Shown here: one piece after another, positions 9,601 to 16,551 of the stretch
How positions within the stretch are numbered: position 1 is the first letter of the stretch
Layout of the letters: every line of letters begins with the position of its first letter
Source: Bacillus sp. FJAT-52991
GTDB lineage: Bacteria > Bacillota > Bacilli > Bacillales > Domibacillaceae
Direction: 5' to 3'
Assembly: GCF_037201805.1 (NCBI RefSeq)
Contig: NZ_CP147404.1
Span: forward strand, 1,636,001-1,700,000
Length of the DNA: 64,000 nt
The notes under the pieces: model-generated
The model's database searches: none
Seen by the model: the letters and a program-made list of their open reading frames with translations, nothing else
What the model was told of the DNA's origin: nothing
Translations under genes and position numbers: made by a program

Positions 9601-10425
9601 CAGTTTGATATGAAGCAAGCGATCCTGGAATTGAAGCGCTGGATTCAGCTATCTCAAGATGAAGAGGCAGTGAAAGAGAAGACTCGCCAACAGCTGGCGT
9701 ATCAGTTAAACGAAGCGAGAACGTACTTACAACAGCGCTTATTAACGCTAGAAAATCAAGCGATGCAGCAAGAAATCGAAGAACTATTATTTTATGCGAA
9801 ACAACGTATTTTCTACCGGTATAATGATGCATTCAAAGTCATTTTCAGTCCAGCGGCTTTTGATCAATTTGACGATATCGCGATCGCCCTTCATCGATTT
9901 ACGAATGAAATCATTCGATTTGTCGCCAACGATGTCACACAAGACATGCGAGCTACCACTATACGTCTTCAAGCATTTATGCAAAAGAGTATAAAGGAAT
10001 TGCAAAAAAATCTTGAAACGGAGTTAAAAGAAAGGATGGAGTCCATCTCTATTAGGTATGTGGAGTCACCCAAAATCGAGTGGCCTTCTTTTAAAACAGG
10101 ATTACAGCACATACAAGCCTCCTCTTTCCAGTCTCTTTTAAAGACATTCGACTCTCCAACCGTCTTCTTTGCCGAAGGAGGGAATAAAGTGGTGCGAGAT
10201 GAAGTCGAAAAAGCCTTGCTTCATCCGGTTTATGATTATATCGACTTGGCAGGTGAGCAAATAAAAGAAACGTTTATTCCCATCTATCAGCAAGTAGCAG
10301 AAGAGGTTCGAGAAGAGGTGACTAAGCAAGTAGAACAGCAAATAGCCGGTCGGCTCGTGGTTTTGTCGACAAAAGTAAATATGGATCATATTAAAAAGTT
10401 CGTTCAAAGAATGGAAAATTCGTAA
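6628..10425 (+). CDS. dynA: Dynamin-like membrane-fusion GTPase with two GTPase heads
   Basis: 1265 residues. Two tandem dynamin modules are visible: P-loops GHFSAGKSS (61-69) and GAFSAGKSS (639-647), each followed by PxPTxA(N/A) switch I and by DTPG (LDTPGIDS near 152, VDTPGAGS near 823). Long charged coiled-coil stretches follow each head (about 290-560 and 1030-1260). This double-headed layout is that of B. subtilis DynA (YpbR), which tethers and fuses membranes in trans and protects cells against phage and pore-forming damage. It is slightly longer than the roughly 1190-residue B. subtilis protein. The ribosome binding site AAAGGAGG is at 6611-6618. Confidence 0.95.
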   Translation: MLNEQLQEWLTSQRPTRTLLLESITQLRRTMLEKEDLTLAKKCSDLIEKLENMEYVIAFCGHFSAGKSSMINELMGENLLPSNPIPTSANVVKVKAGEPYAKVSFKEQGMKQFPFPYDIKMIQAYCVNGDVVDEVEISHPVEHLPKGVSILDTPGIDSTDDAHRVSAESKLHIADMVFYMMDYNHVQSPVNFEFCQRLADMGKECYLIINQIDKHLAFELSFDEFVHRIRSSFDEHSIPYKEIYFASLKEEDHPHNQVHKLKVLLSEKLTMRKQIIIEHVMMEALFIALEFYHHQTEKDKEKKESLEQLLANVRSITELEEDLIDVLRQEETMKHRGQKYLQLFDQELDTIFNNAKLMDYYTRILVREFLESRELTFRVKGLFSKKKTQKERTERLNRFYKAINENRLAYIDIPLKKAIPAFLSDFGLLNEELQEKIRQLQVEFPPSFLEEKVKRGAVLSGDYVLTYAKDVTRELQLLYHRSLMPLIEPLERQAHINAKKKKEQLKQEREELEQKKQAWEEWVQLNEQHEALYQDLLDLLEMQGEETFTEDAFIAFDGPRLHKRKKSRKIVSIGEVSREWHKQADEQLFVPVPLDEDIRKLHRQTEALATINGMETVVDHLRLRLKRLETNQYTVALFGAFSAGKSSFANALLGEQVLPVSPNPTTAAINEVRAPNQAYSHGTVIIQFKTEEQLLKDMNQALELSEQTIEHFDDLHTLFEKHDRMMQEWKEQKEDETSTNKQGKENEVILPPLIHLPNEQFTFLRSALKGYPLMSKRLGQKEIQTIESYGDYVSVEEKACFVEKIKMYYSSPFTEQGMVLVDTPGAGSMNARHTEMAFNYMAEADSVVFVTYYNHAFSRTDQEFLIQLGRVKDYFEHDKMFFVVNAADLAESKQDLLDVLHHVEKNLLTCGIHKARIYPLSSHLSLYAKKAASSCLSGEEEARYRKVLQIGADDKLLNPQQVLELSGMSLFDEQFIPFTKQQLALSTLRHAQFDMKQAILELKRWIQLSQDEEAVKEKTRQQLAYQLNEARTYLQQRLLTLENQAMQQEIEELLFYAKQRIFYRYNDAFKVIFSPAAFDQFDDIAIALHRFTNEIIRFVANDVTQDMRATTIRLQAFMQKSIKELQKNLETELKERMESISIRYVESPKIEWPSFKTGLQHIQASSFQSLLKTFDSPTVFFAEGGNKVVRDEVEKALLHPVYDYIDLAGEQIKETFIPIYQQVAEEVREEVTKQVEQQIAGRLVVLSTKVNMDHIKKFVQRMENS

Positions 10426-10572
10426 TTTGTTGAGGTAAAGTAAAAAGAAAATTAAAAATTATAAGATAATGTTAATCGTTTGTAAAAAAAAGGAACCAAA
10501 TCTTCTATTTTTCTCTAAATCTAGTATGATTAGTATGTAATATTGATTGCTACTTTAAAGGAGGAAGAGAAA

Positions 10573-10758
10573 GTGAAAAGTTTAAAGCATTGGTCTATGT
10601 TATTATTAGCTTCTCTAATGATCCTAGGTGTTGCTACAGGTTGTAGCAACGATGACGCAACAAATGAAGAAGATACGAGCACTGAAGAAACGAATACCGA
10701 AGAAACAGAAGATACAAACACTGAAGATACAGAGGAAGAAAAAGAAGAAGGTCAATAA
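10573..10758 (+). CDS. Small acidic lipoprotein
   Basis: 61 residues from GTG 10573, chosen because AAAGGAGG (10557-10564) is 8 bases upstream; an in-frame ATG at 10543 would precede that site. A basic N-terminus (VKSLKHW) and hydrophobic core lead to a lipobox ending in ATGC, so the mature protein is lipid-anchored at its Cys. The rest is an almost pure Asp/Glu/Thr tail with short TEE(T/D)(N/T) repeats and no predicted fold. Function unknown; such tails act as spacers or cation-binding surfaces, but that is only a guess. Confidence 0.7.
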   Translation: MKSLKHWSMLLLASLMILGVATGCSNDDATNEEDTSTEETNTEETEDTNTEDTEEEKEEGQ

Positions 10759-10767
10759 TGATGGACA

Positions 10768-10820
10768 AAAGGGAGCGATCCAAAAAGTCATAAACAGGAC
10801 TTTTGAGGGCAGCTCCCTTT
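10768..10820 (+). terminator. Nested hairpin after the lipoprotein gene
   Basis: Outer perfect 9-bp arms AAAGGGAGC/GCTCCCTTT enclose a perfect inner hairpin AAAAGTC/GACTTTT. There is no long T run after it, so it may be a 3' stabiliser rather than a terminator. Confidence 0.5.
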
Positions 10821-10832
10821 AGAGAAAAACAA

Positions 10833-10873
10833 AAACAGGTGGAGAAAAACGACTCATTTTTCTCCACCTGTTT
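10833..10873 (+). terminator. Strong hairpin with 17-bp perfect arms
   Basis: Perfect arms AAACAGGTGGAGAAAAA and its complement flank a 7-base loop. The 5' arm ends in A and the 3' arm starts with T, so the stem is A/T-rich at its tip. It is the second hairpin in a row downstream of the lipoprotein gene. Confidence 0.6.
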
Positions 10874-11005
10874 CTGCTTTAGAGGACTTATTAATTGGCT
10901 ATTTCTATTGAAACGATTAGAAGATCTAGACAAAAAGTCAAAAATTAAAAAAGCATATATAATAGAAGAAACTGATCCGTTATAATAGATTTGGGTGATT
11001 ATATC

Positions 11006-11290
11006 ATGGAAGAACAAATAAAGATTTGGATGGAACGGTATCAAAAAGAAGCAGACCAGGAAGCATTAGCGCATTTACAGGCCTCTTGCTGGCCGATGGT
11101 CGAGCCGCTTATTCAAGAGTTGACGAAAAAACATGGAGCGGAAGTAGAAAAGCTTCTTCGTCAAAAAGGGATGGAGCGTTTTCCATTTATTTTTAGTAAA
11201 TATCAGTTAGACGTGCAGCTTCCGTTAGAAACGTTTGTTGCGAACACGTATCGCTTTTATTTTATGCAAGTATTAAAAGAGCAAGCGTAA
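11006..11290 (+). CDS. Uncharacterised small helical protein
   Basis: 94 residues from ATG 11006, preceded by a weak GGGTGA ribosome binding site; a TTG five codons upstream is also open. The sequence is mostly charged amphipathic helix (EEQIKIWMERYQKEADQEALAHLQASCW) followed by an aromatic C-terminus (FVANTYRFYFMQVLKEQ). No membrane segment, signal or metal motif is seen. I do not recognise the family. A TATAAT at 10980 could be its -10 box. It ends in a strong shared terminator. Confidence 0.6.
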   Translation: MEEQIKIWMERYQKEADQEALAHLQASCWPMVEPLIQELTKKHGAEVEKLLRQKGMERFPFIFSKYQLDVQLPLETFVANTYRFYFMQVLKEQA

Positions 11291-11291
11291 T

Positions 11292-11336
11292 AAAAAGGAA
11301 TCCTTATCAAGTACATACTTGTAAGGATTCCTTTTT
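11292..11336. terminator. Bidirectional terminator
   Basis: Perfect 15-bp arms AAAAAGGAATCCTTA/TAAGGATTCCTTTTT between two convergent genes; T runs serve both strands. Confidence 0.85.
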
Positions 11337-11338
11337 CA

Positions 11339-12391
11339 TTAGTTGTGATAAATGATGTCTTCCGCTAAGTGAGTAAAGACTTCACCAACAATGGAATCTT
11401 CATCATAGACAGAAGAACCTATGTTTTCTTCTGGTTGAGCGAAAGGTACTTGAGCAATGACATCTGTGTGTAATTGTTTAGCAAGTGCCTCGCCGCCACC
11501 TTGACCAAATAAATATTTCTTCTTGCCATCTTCTTCTTCATAATAAGCCATGTTTTCTACGACACCAAGGATGTCATGCTTCGTATGTTTCGCCATCACA
11601 CCCGCTCTCGATGCAACATGAGAAGCTGCATTATGAGGGGTAGTGACAATAATTTCTTTCGCATGAGGGATCATTGCTGCTACATCGATGGCAACATCAC
11701 CTGTGCCAGGGGGGAGGTCAAGGAGAAGATAGTCCAACTCTCCCCAATGCGTATTCACTAAGAAGTTGCGAATCCACTTGTTTAACATCGGTCCACGCCA
11801 CATGACGGGTTGGTTATCATTTGAATAAAACCCCATCGACATGACCTTTACGCCATGGCTAGTTGAAGGGATCGCAGTTTGATCAATCATGGTCGGTTTT
11901 TGCTCAATTTGCATCATCGCTGGAATGCTGAATCCGTAAATATCCGCATCCAAAATGCCCACGCGTTTTCCTAATCGAGCTAAGGCAGCGGCTAAGTTAA
12001 TCGTTACTGTCGATTTTCCCACTCCACCTTTACCGCTCGTTACTGCAATAAAAGTGACGCCAGAATCTGAACGTAACATTTTCGGCATACCGGTTTCAGT
12101 CACGGCTTCAGCTTTTAGTGATTTCGTTAATGCTTGTCTTTCTTCATCAGTCATAGAACCAAAAGTTAAAGCTACACTTAAAGCCCCAATACTTTTAAGA
12201 GCTTCTTCAATATCTTGTTGAATTTTTGCTTTTAGCGGACAACCTTGGATCGTCAAGACGACTTCAAGCTGGATATGATTGTCTTCGATTTTGATGTTTC
12301 TTACCATGTTTAATTCAACAATACTTTTATGAAGCTCTGGATCATTCACTTTTTCCAGAGCTTGTAATACTTGCTCGTTCGTTAGCATCAT
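11339..12391 (-). CDS. salA: Mrp/NBP35-family P-loop ATPase, SalA-like
   Basis: 350 residues. The N-terminal MIP18/DUF59 domain (about 1-90, with NDPELHKSIVELNMV and QGCPLK) is followed by an NBP35/Mrp ATPase core with the deviant Walker motif SGKGGVGKST near 115 and LLDLPPGTGD. Mrp proteins load or carry Fe-S clusters, while B. subtilis SalA is a regulator of this family. The C-terminal CxxC used to hold a cluster in Mrp is absent here (ENMAYYEEEDGKKKYLFGQGGG), as I recall for SalA. It lies 11 bp after the DUF1641 gene and behind fdhA, so it may be co-expressed with formate dehydrogenase. Two adjacent ATGs could serve as start. Confidence 0.85.
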   Translation of the reverse strand: MMLTNEQVLQALEKVNDPELHKSIVELNMVRNIKIEDNHIQLEVVLTIQGCPLKAKIQQDIEEALKSIGALSVALTFGSMTDEERQALTKSLKAEAVTETGMPKMLRSDSGVTFIAVTSGKGGVGKSTVTINLAAALARLGKRVGILDADIYGFSIPAMMQIEQKPTMIDQTAIPSTSHGVKVMSMGFYSNDNQPVMWRGPMLNKWIRNFLVNTHWGELDYLLLDLPPGTGDVAIDVAAMIPHAKEIIVTTPHNAASHVASRAGVMAKHTKHDILGVVENMAYYEEEDGKKKYLFGQGGGEALAKQLHTDVIAQVPFAQPEENIGSSVYDEDSIVGEVFTHLAEDIIYHN

Positions 12392-12402
12392 GTTATCCCT
12401 GC

Positions 12403-12882
12403 CTATTCTTTCAATCCTTTGCCAATACCTTTTAGAAAGTGAATGCCGAAATTAACAGCACGGTTCACATCCGGATCTTTCAAGACTTTCATCAGATCAA
12501 AAATACCGACTTTTTCTTCGCTATTCACAAGTTTCTTCGTTTCGTCCATTCCAGCGTTTAAGCTGTTAACAAGCTTCTTCGTCATTTCCGGGTCCATAGC
12601 GGAGAGGACGCCAGCAATTCCCATAAAGTGATTGATTAAGTTTGTTACAGGTTCACGAGACACTTGATGAAGGGCAATGCTTGCGACTTCTTCTTTCGCT
12701 TGAAGCAGCTTAGTCGCTGCTTCAAGTGCTCCTGTGTTATTCAGTTCTGACACAATAGAGAATATTTGATTTAACGCTTCTTCATTTTCTGAAAGGAGCG
12801 TTTTTAAATCTTCTAGTTTTTGTTCCTTTATTTGTTCTTCCGTCAATTGTTGCTTTTGAATTGTTGTAATAGGTGCTGCCAT
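12403..12882 (-). CDS. DUF1641 protein, YrhD-like formate dehydrogenase partner
   Basis: 159 residues, soluble and helical. The C-terminal half (MKVLKDPDVNRAVNFGIHFLKGIGKGL) is the conserved DUF1641 block. In B. subtilis the homologue YrhD is encoded next to the formate dehydrogenase YrhE, and the same order is kept here: 17 bp after the fdhA stop, with AAAGGAGTG before the ATG. The role is not established; a small subunit or assembly factor for FdhA is the context-based inference. Confidence 0.85.
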   Translation of the reverse strand: MAAPITTIQKQQLTEEQIKEQKLEDLKTLLSENEEALNQIFSIVSELNNTGALEAATKLLQAKEEVASIALHQVSREPVTNLINHFMGIAGVLSAMDPEMTKKLVNSLNAGMDETKKLVNSEEKVGIFDLMKVLKDPDVNRAVNFGIHFLKGIGKGLKE

Positions 12883-12899
12883 CGATTACACTCCTTTCA

Positions 12900-15827
12900 T
12901 TATTTCGTTGTTAAATGAACATAGCCTGGACGTTTCCATTTACGCTCTGCCTCAACACCATTTTGAGGGTGACGTTTTTTGTAACGCGGATTTGTTTTTG
13001 GTAATGGTGCTTTTCCACCATCTACTTTCAACACTTCTAAACGTACTTTCGTTTGCTTATAAGCAGGTGTGAATGTACAACGGTCAACTGCTGGGCCTGT
13101 TAAGAAGTTGATCGCGGAATCTTTGCTGACAGAGTTCATCGGTAAAAATAGTTCGTTCTTTTGAACGCGATCGGTTACTAGTGCATTTAATTTTAACGCA
13201 CCATATGGAGAGACTAAGCGAACAAGAGAACCATCTTTGATTCCGCGTTCTTTCGCTAGCTCTGGTGATACTTCTACATAAATTTCTGGTACCTTTGATT
13301 GGATACCTTCTGATTTATTCGTCATGTTTCCTTCATGGAAGTGCTCAAGTACCCGGCCATTGTTAATATGACAATCGTATTCTTCCGGGAATTCCACTGG
13401 CTCTACCCAATCATATAACGCGAAACGAGCTTTTTTATCCGGGAAGTTAAAGCCATCTACATATAAAAGCGGCGTGCTCTTACCATCAAGGCTACCCCAG
13501 AAGAAGCTATTCCAGCCTTCAAGTACTTCATAGTTTGCTTCTCCAAAAATAGGGGAGAGACTCGCCATTTCTGCATAAATTTCACTCGTATGGCTGTAGT
13601 TCCAATCCGCACCTAAACGGTTCGCAACTTCTTGAAGGATCTTCCAATCAGGTTTTGAATCCCCAAGTGGTGGCAATACTTCATATAGTCTTTGTACGCG
13701 ACGCTCTGTGTTTGTGAACGTTCCATCTTTTTCAAGAGAAGGAGCGGCAGGTAATACAACATCTGCATATTGAGCCGTTCTTGAAAGGAAAATATCTTGA
13801 ACAACGAAGAAGTCAAGCTGAGATAAAACGTCATGAACATGGTTAGCGTTACAGTCGACTAAAGCCATATCTTCTCCAACAACATACATCGCTTTCATTT
13901 TGCCTTCTTCAACGGCTTGAAGCATTTGAATATTATTTAAACCAGGTTTTGGCTGGATTTTCACACCGTAAGCTTTTTCAAACTTCTCACGAGCTTCATC
14001 ATTCGTGACACTTTGATAGCCAGGAAGTAAGTTTGGTAAAGTACCCATGTCACAAGCACCTTGTACGTTGTTGTGGCCACGTAGCGGATAGGCACCGGCA
14101 CCTGGACGACGGTAGTTTCCTGTCGCTAATAGTAAGTTAGAAATAGCCGCAGATGTATCAGAACCACCTGTGTTTTGTGTGACACCCATACCCCAAAGAA
14201 CACAAGTACCATCCGCATCACGAATCATTTTAGCTACTTCAATTAATGTTTCTTTAGAAATACCTGTTTGTTCTTCTGCATACTCTAATGTGTACTTTTG
14301 AAGTACATTTTTGAAATCTTCATAGAAGTTAACATTTTCTTGAATGAATTTCTCATCGTGCCAACCTTGGTCGATCATATATTTAGTAACAGCCATTAAC
14401 CAAACTTGATCCGTTCCTTGTTTCGGTCGCATAAAGATGTCAGAGCGTTCTGCCATTTCGTGTTTACGAATATCTGATACGATGAGCTTTTGTCCATGTA
14501 ATTTATGCGCTCGTTTTACACGGGTAGCTAATACAGGGTGTCCTTCAGCTGGGTTTGCACCAACAATAATGACAAGACCCGCTTTAGCGATATCTTTAAT
14601 TGTACCGGCATCTCCACCCATACCTACTGTGCGGAATAAACCATCCGTCGCAGGGGATTGACAATAACGAGAACAGTTATCGACGTCATTTGTTTCAAAT
14701 AGCTGTCTAGCCATTTTTTGAATTAAATAGTTTTCTTCATTAGTAATTTTTGAAGAAGAAATAAAACCTGTTGATCCAGGACCGTATTCTTTTTGAATAG
14801 CGCCTAATTTAGAAGCGATTAAATCAAGTGCTTCATCCCAAGTGGATTCAACGAATGCACCATCTTTACGAATTAACGGTTTCGTTAAGCGTTCTTTTGA
14901 ATTCACGAAGTCCCAACCGAATTTTCCTTTTACACAAGTAGAGATCGCGTTCACTGGTCCTTTAGATGGTTGTACTTTTAAAATTTTGCGATCTTTCGTC
15001 CAAACTTCAAATGAACATCCGACCCCACAGAATGTACAAACGGTTTTCGTCTTTTTCGTACGCTTGTCACGCATAGCCGCTTCCACTTCTGAGACAGCAA
15101 GAATACCGCTGTATCCAGGTTCTACTTCTTTAATTAATCCGATCATCGGATCAAGCATATCTTGCTTTAATCCTGTCATAAATCCAGCTTCACCTAACAT
15201 TGATTTTTCCATTAAGGCGTTACATGGGCAAACGGTTACACATTGTCCACAGCTGACGCAGGAAGAATCATTGATGGCAACGCCTTCGTCCCAAATAACA
15301 CGTGGACGCTCTGCTTCCCAGTCAAGCGACAATGTTTCATTCACTTGAAGGTTTTGACAAACTTCTACACATTGTCCGCAAGCAATACATTGGTTCGGAT
15401 CGTAGCGGTAGAATGGGTGAGACATATCGACTTCTGTTGGATCTACTTTTGGTTCATACGGATACTTTTGATGTTCAATTTCCATCATTTCTACGGTGTT
15501 ATGCAATGTACAGTTCCCGTTGTTGTTGTCGCACACTGTACAGTAAAGTAAATGGTTTTCTAATAAACGATCCATTGCTTCTGTCTGCGCTTCTTTCGCT
15601 TTAGGAGAAGCTAGTTGAATGTTCATGCCACTCTCGGCTTTCGTTGAACAAGAACGAACAAGCTTTCCATCGATTTCGACAATACACGTGTCACATGTTT
15701 GAATCGGATCTACTTCAGGAACATAACAAACTTGCGGGTGGGCAATTTCGTTTTGATTAATTACTTCTAGAATCGTTGCTCCGGGTTTCGCTGAGTACGA
15801 TTTTCCATTGATTTTAATTTCAGTCAT
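12900..15827 (-). CDS. fdhA: Formate dehydrogenase catalytic subunit (Mo/W-bisMGD, Fe-S)
   Basis: 975 residues from ATG 15827, selected by AAAAAGGAGGT just upstream; an in-frame start 13 codons earlier would overlap that site. Domain order: 2Fe-2S ferredoxin fold (Cys 34, 45, 48, 60), a His-Cys region (CTVCDNNNGNCTLH), two 4Fe-4S motifs (CIACGQCVEVC and CVSCGQCVTVCPC), then the molybdopterin core with its own cluster (CTFCGVGCSFEV). The Mo-ligand position reads SRYCQSP, so cysteine rather than selenocysteine. The long form matches B. subtilis YrhE/YjgC. It oxidises formate to CO2 and needs FdhD, encoded nearby. First gene of the fdhA-DUF1641-salA set; an Fe-S-rich enzyme under a possible Fur-type box and leader terminator. 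Confidence 0.95.
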   Translation of the reverse strand: MTEIKINGKSYSAKPGATILEVINQNEIAHPQVCYVPEVDPIQTCDTCIVEIDGKLVRSCSTKAESGMNIQLASPKAKEAQTEAMDRLLENHLLYCTVCDNNNGNCTLHNTVEMMEIEHQKYPYEPKVDPTEVDMSHPFYRYDPNQCIACGQCVEVCQNLQVNETLSLDWEAERPRVIWDEGVAINDSSCVSCGQCVTVCPCNALMEKSMLGEAGFMTGLKQDMLDPMIGLIKEVEPGYSGILAVSEVEAAMRDKRTKKTKTVCTFCGVGCSFEVWTKDRKILKVQPSKGPVNAISTCVKGKFGWDFVNSKERLTKPLIRKDGAFVESTWDEALDLIASKLGAIQKEYGPGSTGFISSSKITNEENYLIQKMARQLFETNDVDNCSRYCQSPATDGLFRTVGMGGDAGTIKDIAKAGLVIIVGANPAEGHPVLATRVKRAHKLHGQKLIVSDIRKHEMAERSDIFMRPKQGTDQVWLMAVTKYMIDQGWHDEKFIQENVNFYEDFKNVLQKYTLEYAEEQTGISKETLIEVAKMIRDADGTCVLWGMGVTQNTGGSDTSAAISNLLLATGNYRRPGAGAYPLRGHNNVQGACDMGTLPNLLPGYQSVTNDEAREKFEKAYGVKIQPKPGLNNIQMLQAVEEGKMKAMYVVGEDMALVDCNANHVHDVLSQLDFFVVQDIFLSRTAQYADVVLPAAPSLEKDGTFTNTERRVQRLYEVLPPLGDSKPDWKILQEVANRLGADWNYSHTSEIYAEMASLSPIFGEANYEVLEGWNSFFWGSLDGKSTPLLYVDGFNFPDKKARFALYDWVEPVEFPEEYDCHINNGRVLEHFHEGNMTNKSEGIQSKVPEIYVEVSPELAKERGIKDGSLVRLVSPYGALKLNALVTDRVQKNELFLPMNSVSKDSAINFLTGPAVDRCTFTPAYKQTKVRLEVLKVDGGKAPLPKTNPRYKKRHPQNGVEAERKWKRPGYVHLTTK

Positions 15828-15851
15828 GGTGTTTACCTCCTTTTTGAACAC

Positions 15852-15910
15852 AAAAAAATCCACCACGAATCTACATGCCTACTAAACATGCAAAAAAATT
15901 CATGGTGGAT
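15852..15910 (-). terminator. Intrinsic terminator inside the fdhA leader (attenuator candidate)
   Basis: On the minus strand ATCCACCATGAAT pairs with ATTCGTGGTGGAT (13 bp, one G-U) around a 27-base interval and is followed at once by seven T. The T run ends about 8 bases before the fdhA ribosome binding site. A terminator in this place must be read through or melted for fdhA to be expressed. Confidence 0.65.
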
Positions 15911-15954
15911 AAGCTTCTTAGCAGATCTTACTAAAAGACCAATCCAATTTTTAT

Positions 15955-16083
15955 TTAATAAACCGATAGACCCAAAACATCGGAAAATATTTCGGAGCCA
16001 TCTTCGCCATCGCTTATTATAGCTCTTTCCCAAAAAATAAACAATATAAACAATAAAACATCTTTTGTGAGAATAATTCTCAT
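15955..16083 (-). CDS. Possible 42-residue small ORF in the fdhA leader
   Basis: ATG 16083 follows AAAGGAG by 6 bases, a strong site. The peptide begins MRIILTKDVLLFILFIFW, hydrophobic like a single membrane segment, then an acidic stretch. A second overlapping ORF (15951-16010, MAKMAPKYFPMFWVYRFIK) uses another frame without a clear ribosome binding site. No homologue is recognised. The start codon overlaps a Fur-type palindrome, so the ORF may be coincidental. The rest of the 328-bp gap between fdhA and 16196 holds the terminator and promoters only. Confidence 0.3.
   Translation of the reverse strand: MRIILTKDVLLFILFIFWERAIISDGEDGSEIFSDVLGLSVY
16068..16082. promoter_or_regulatory. Fur-family 7-1-7 operator
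   Basis: TGAGAATAATTCTCA is a perfect 7-1-7 inverted repeat, the architecture bound by Fur, PerR and Zur; the TGAGAAT half-site is closest to Fur. It lies between divergent fdhA and the DUF2294-fdhD-moaA genes, where it could act on either side. Confidence 0.55.
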
Positions 16084-16195
16084 AAACTTCTCCTTTAAAT
16101 TTTGGTAGAGTTGATTTATCATTAAAAAATTGTAAGGGTGAAATCACTTTATCTAAAACAATGATAGTATTTTGTATGATGGGAGAATGCCTATT

Positions 16196-16540
16196 ATGTC
16201 TAAAAAAGTTCATGAATTTAACGACATCATCCGTAAACTTCGCAAAGATTTATTCGGGAAAGGCCCGGAGCGGATTCAGACCATATTCGTCGAAAAGATG
16301 GCTGTATCAACACTTTATGGGAATTTGACTCCGACAGAAAAATTTATTGCCAGCACGCCAGAAGGGGTCGCTATGGTTCATGCGGCACGAACGAGAATGA
16401 TTCAAGAAGTGTATTCAAAAGCAACTCCTGAGGGTATGGAAGAATTAATGGGGGCTAAATTAGTCCATTTATTTTCTGATATCAAAATAGAAGAGGATAT
16501 GGCCGTTTCCGTGTTTATTTTTGATCAAAATATAGACTAG
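16196..16540 (+). CDS. DUF2294 family protein
   Basis: 114 residues from ATG 16196, 9 bases after GGGAGA; upstream in-frame codons lack such a site. Conserved DUF2294 features include MSKKVHEFNDIIRKLRKDLFGKGPERI at the start, GNLTPTEKF in the middle, and the C-terminal EDMAVSVFIFDQNI. Function unknown. In bacilli these small soluble proteins are often found beside formate dehydrogenase or carbonic anhydrase genes. Here it heads a row with fdhD (11-bp gap), so it is likely co-transcribed with the FdhA maturation genes. Confidence 0.75.
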   Translation: MSKKVHEFNDIIRKLRKDLFGKGPERIQTIFVEKMAVSTLYGNLTPTEKFIASTPEGVAMVHAARTRMIQEVYSKATPEGMEELMGAKLVHLFSDIKIEEDMAVSVFIFDQNID

Positions 16541-16551
16541 GGGGCAAAAAG

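Noticed and set aside
12443..15604. Several plus-strand frames opposite salA, DUF1641 and fdhA
   Set aside because: All are antisense shadows of well-supported genes, with no starts or family motifs of their own.
13613..15827. Selenocysteine at the fdhA active site
   Set aside because: The Mo-ligand position is a normal cysteine codon in SRYCQSP and no in-frame TGA occurs.
15833..16213. 126-codon minus-strand frame across the fdhA leader
   Set aside because: It runs through the terminator hairpin and the fdhA ribosome binding site, lacks its own site, and its composition (runs of W, R, F) is not protein-like.
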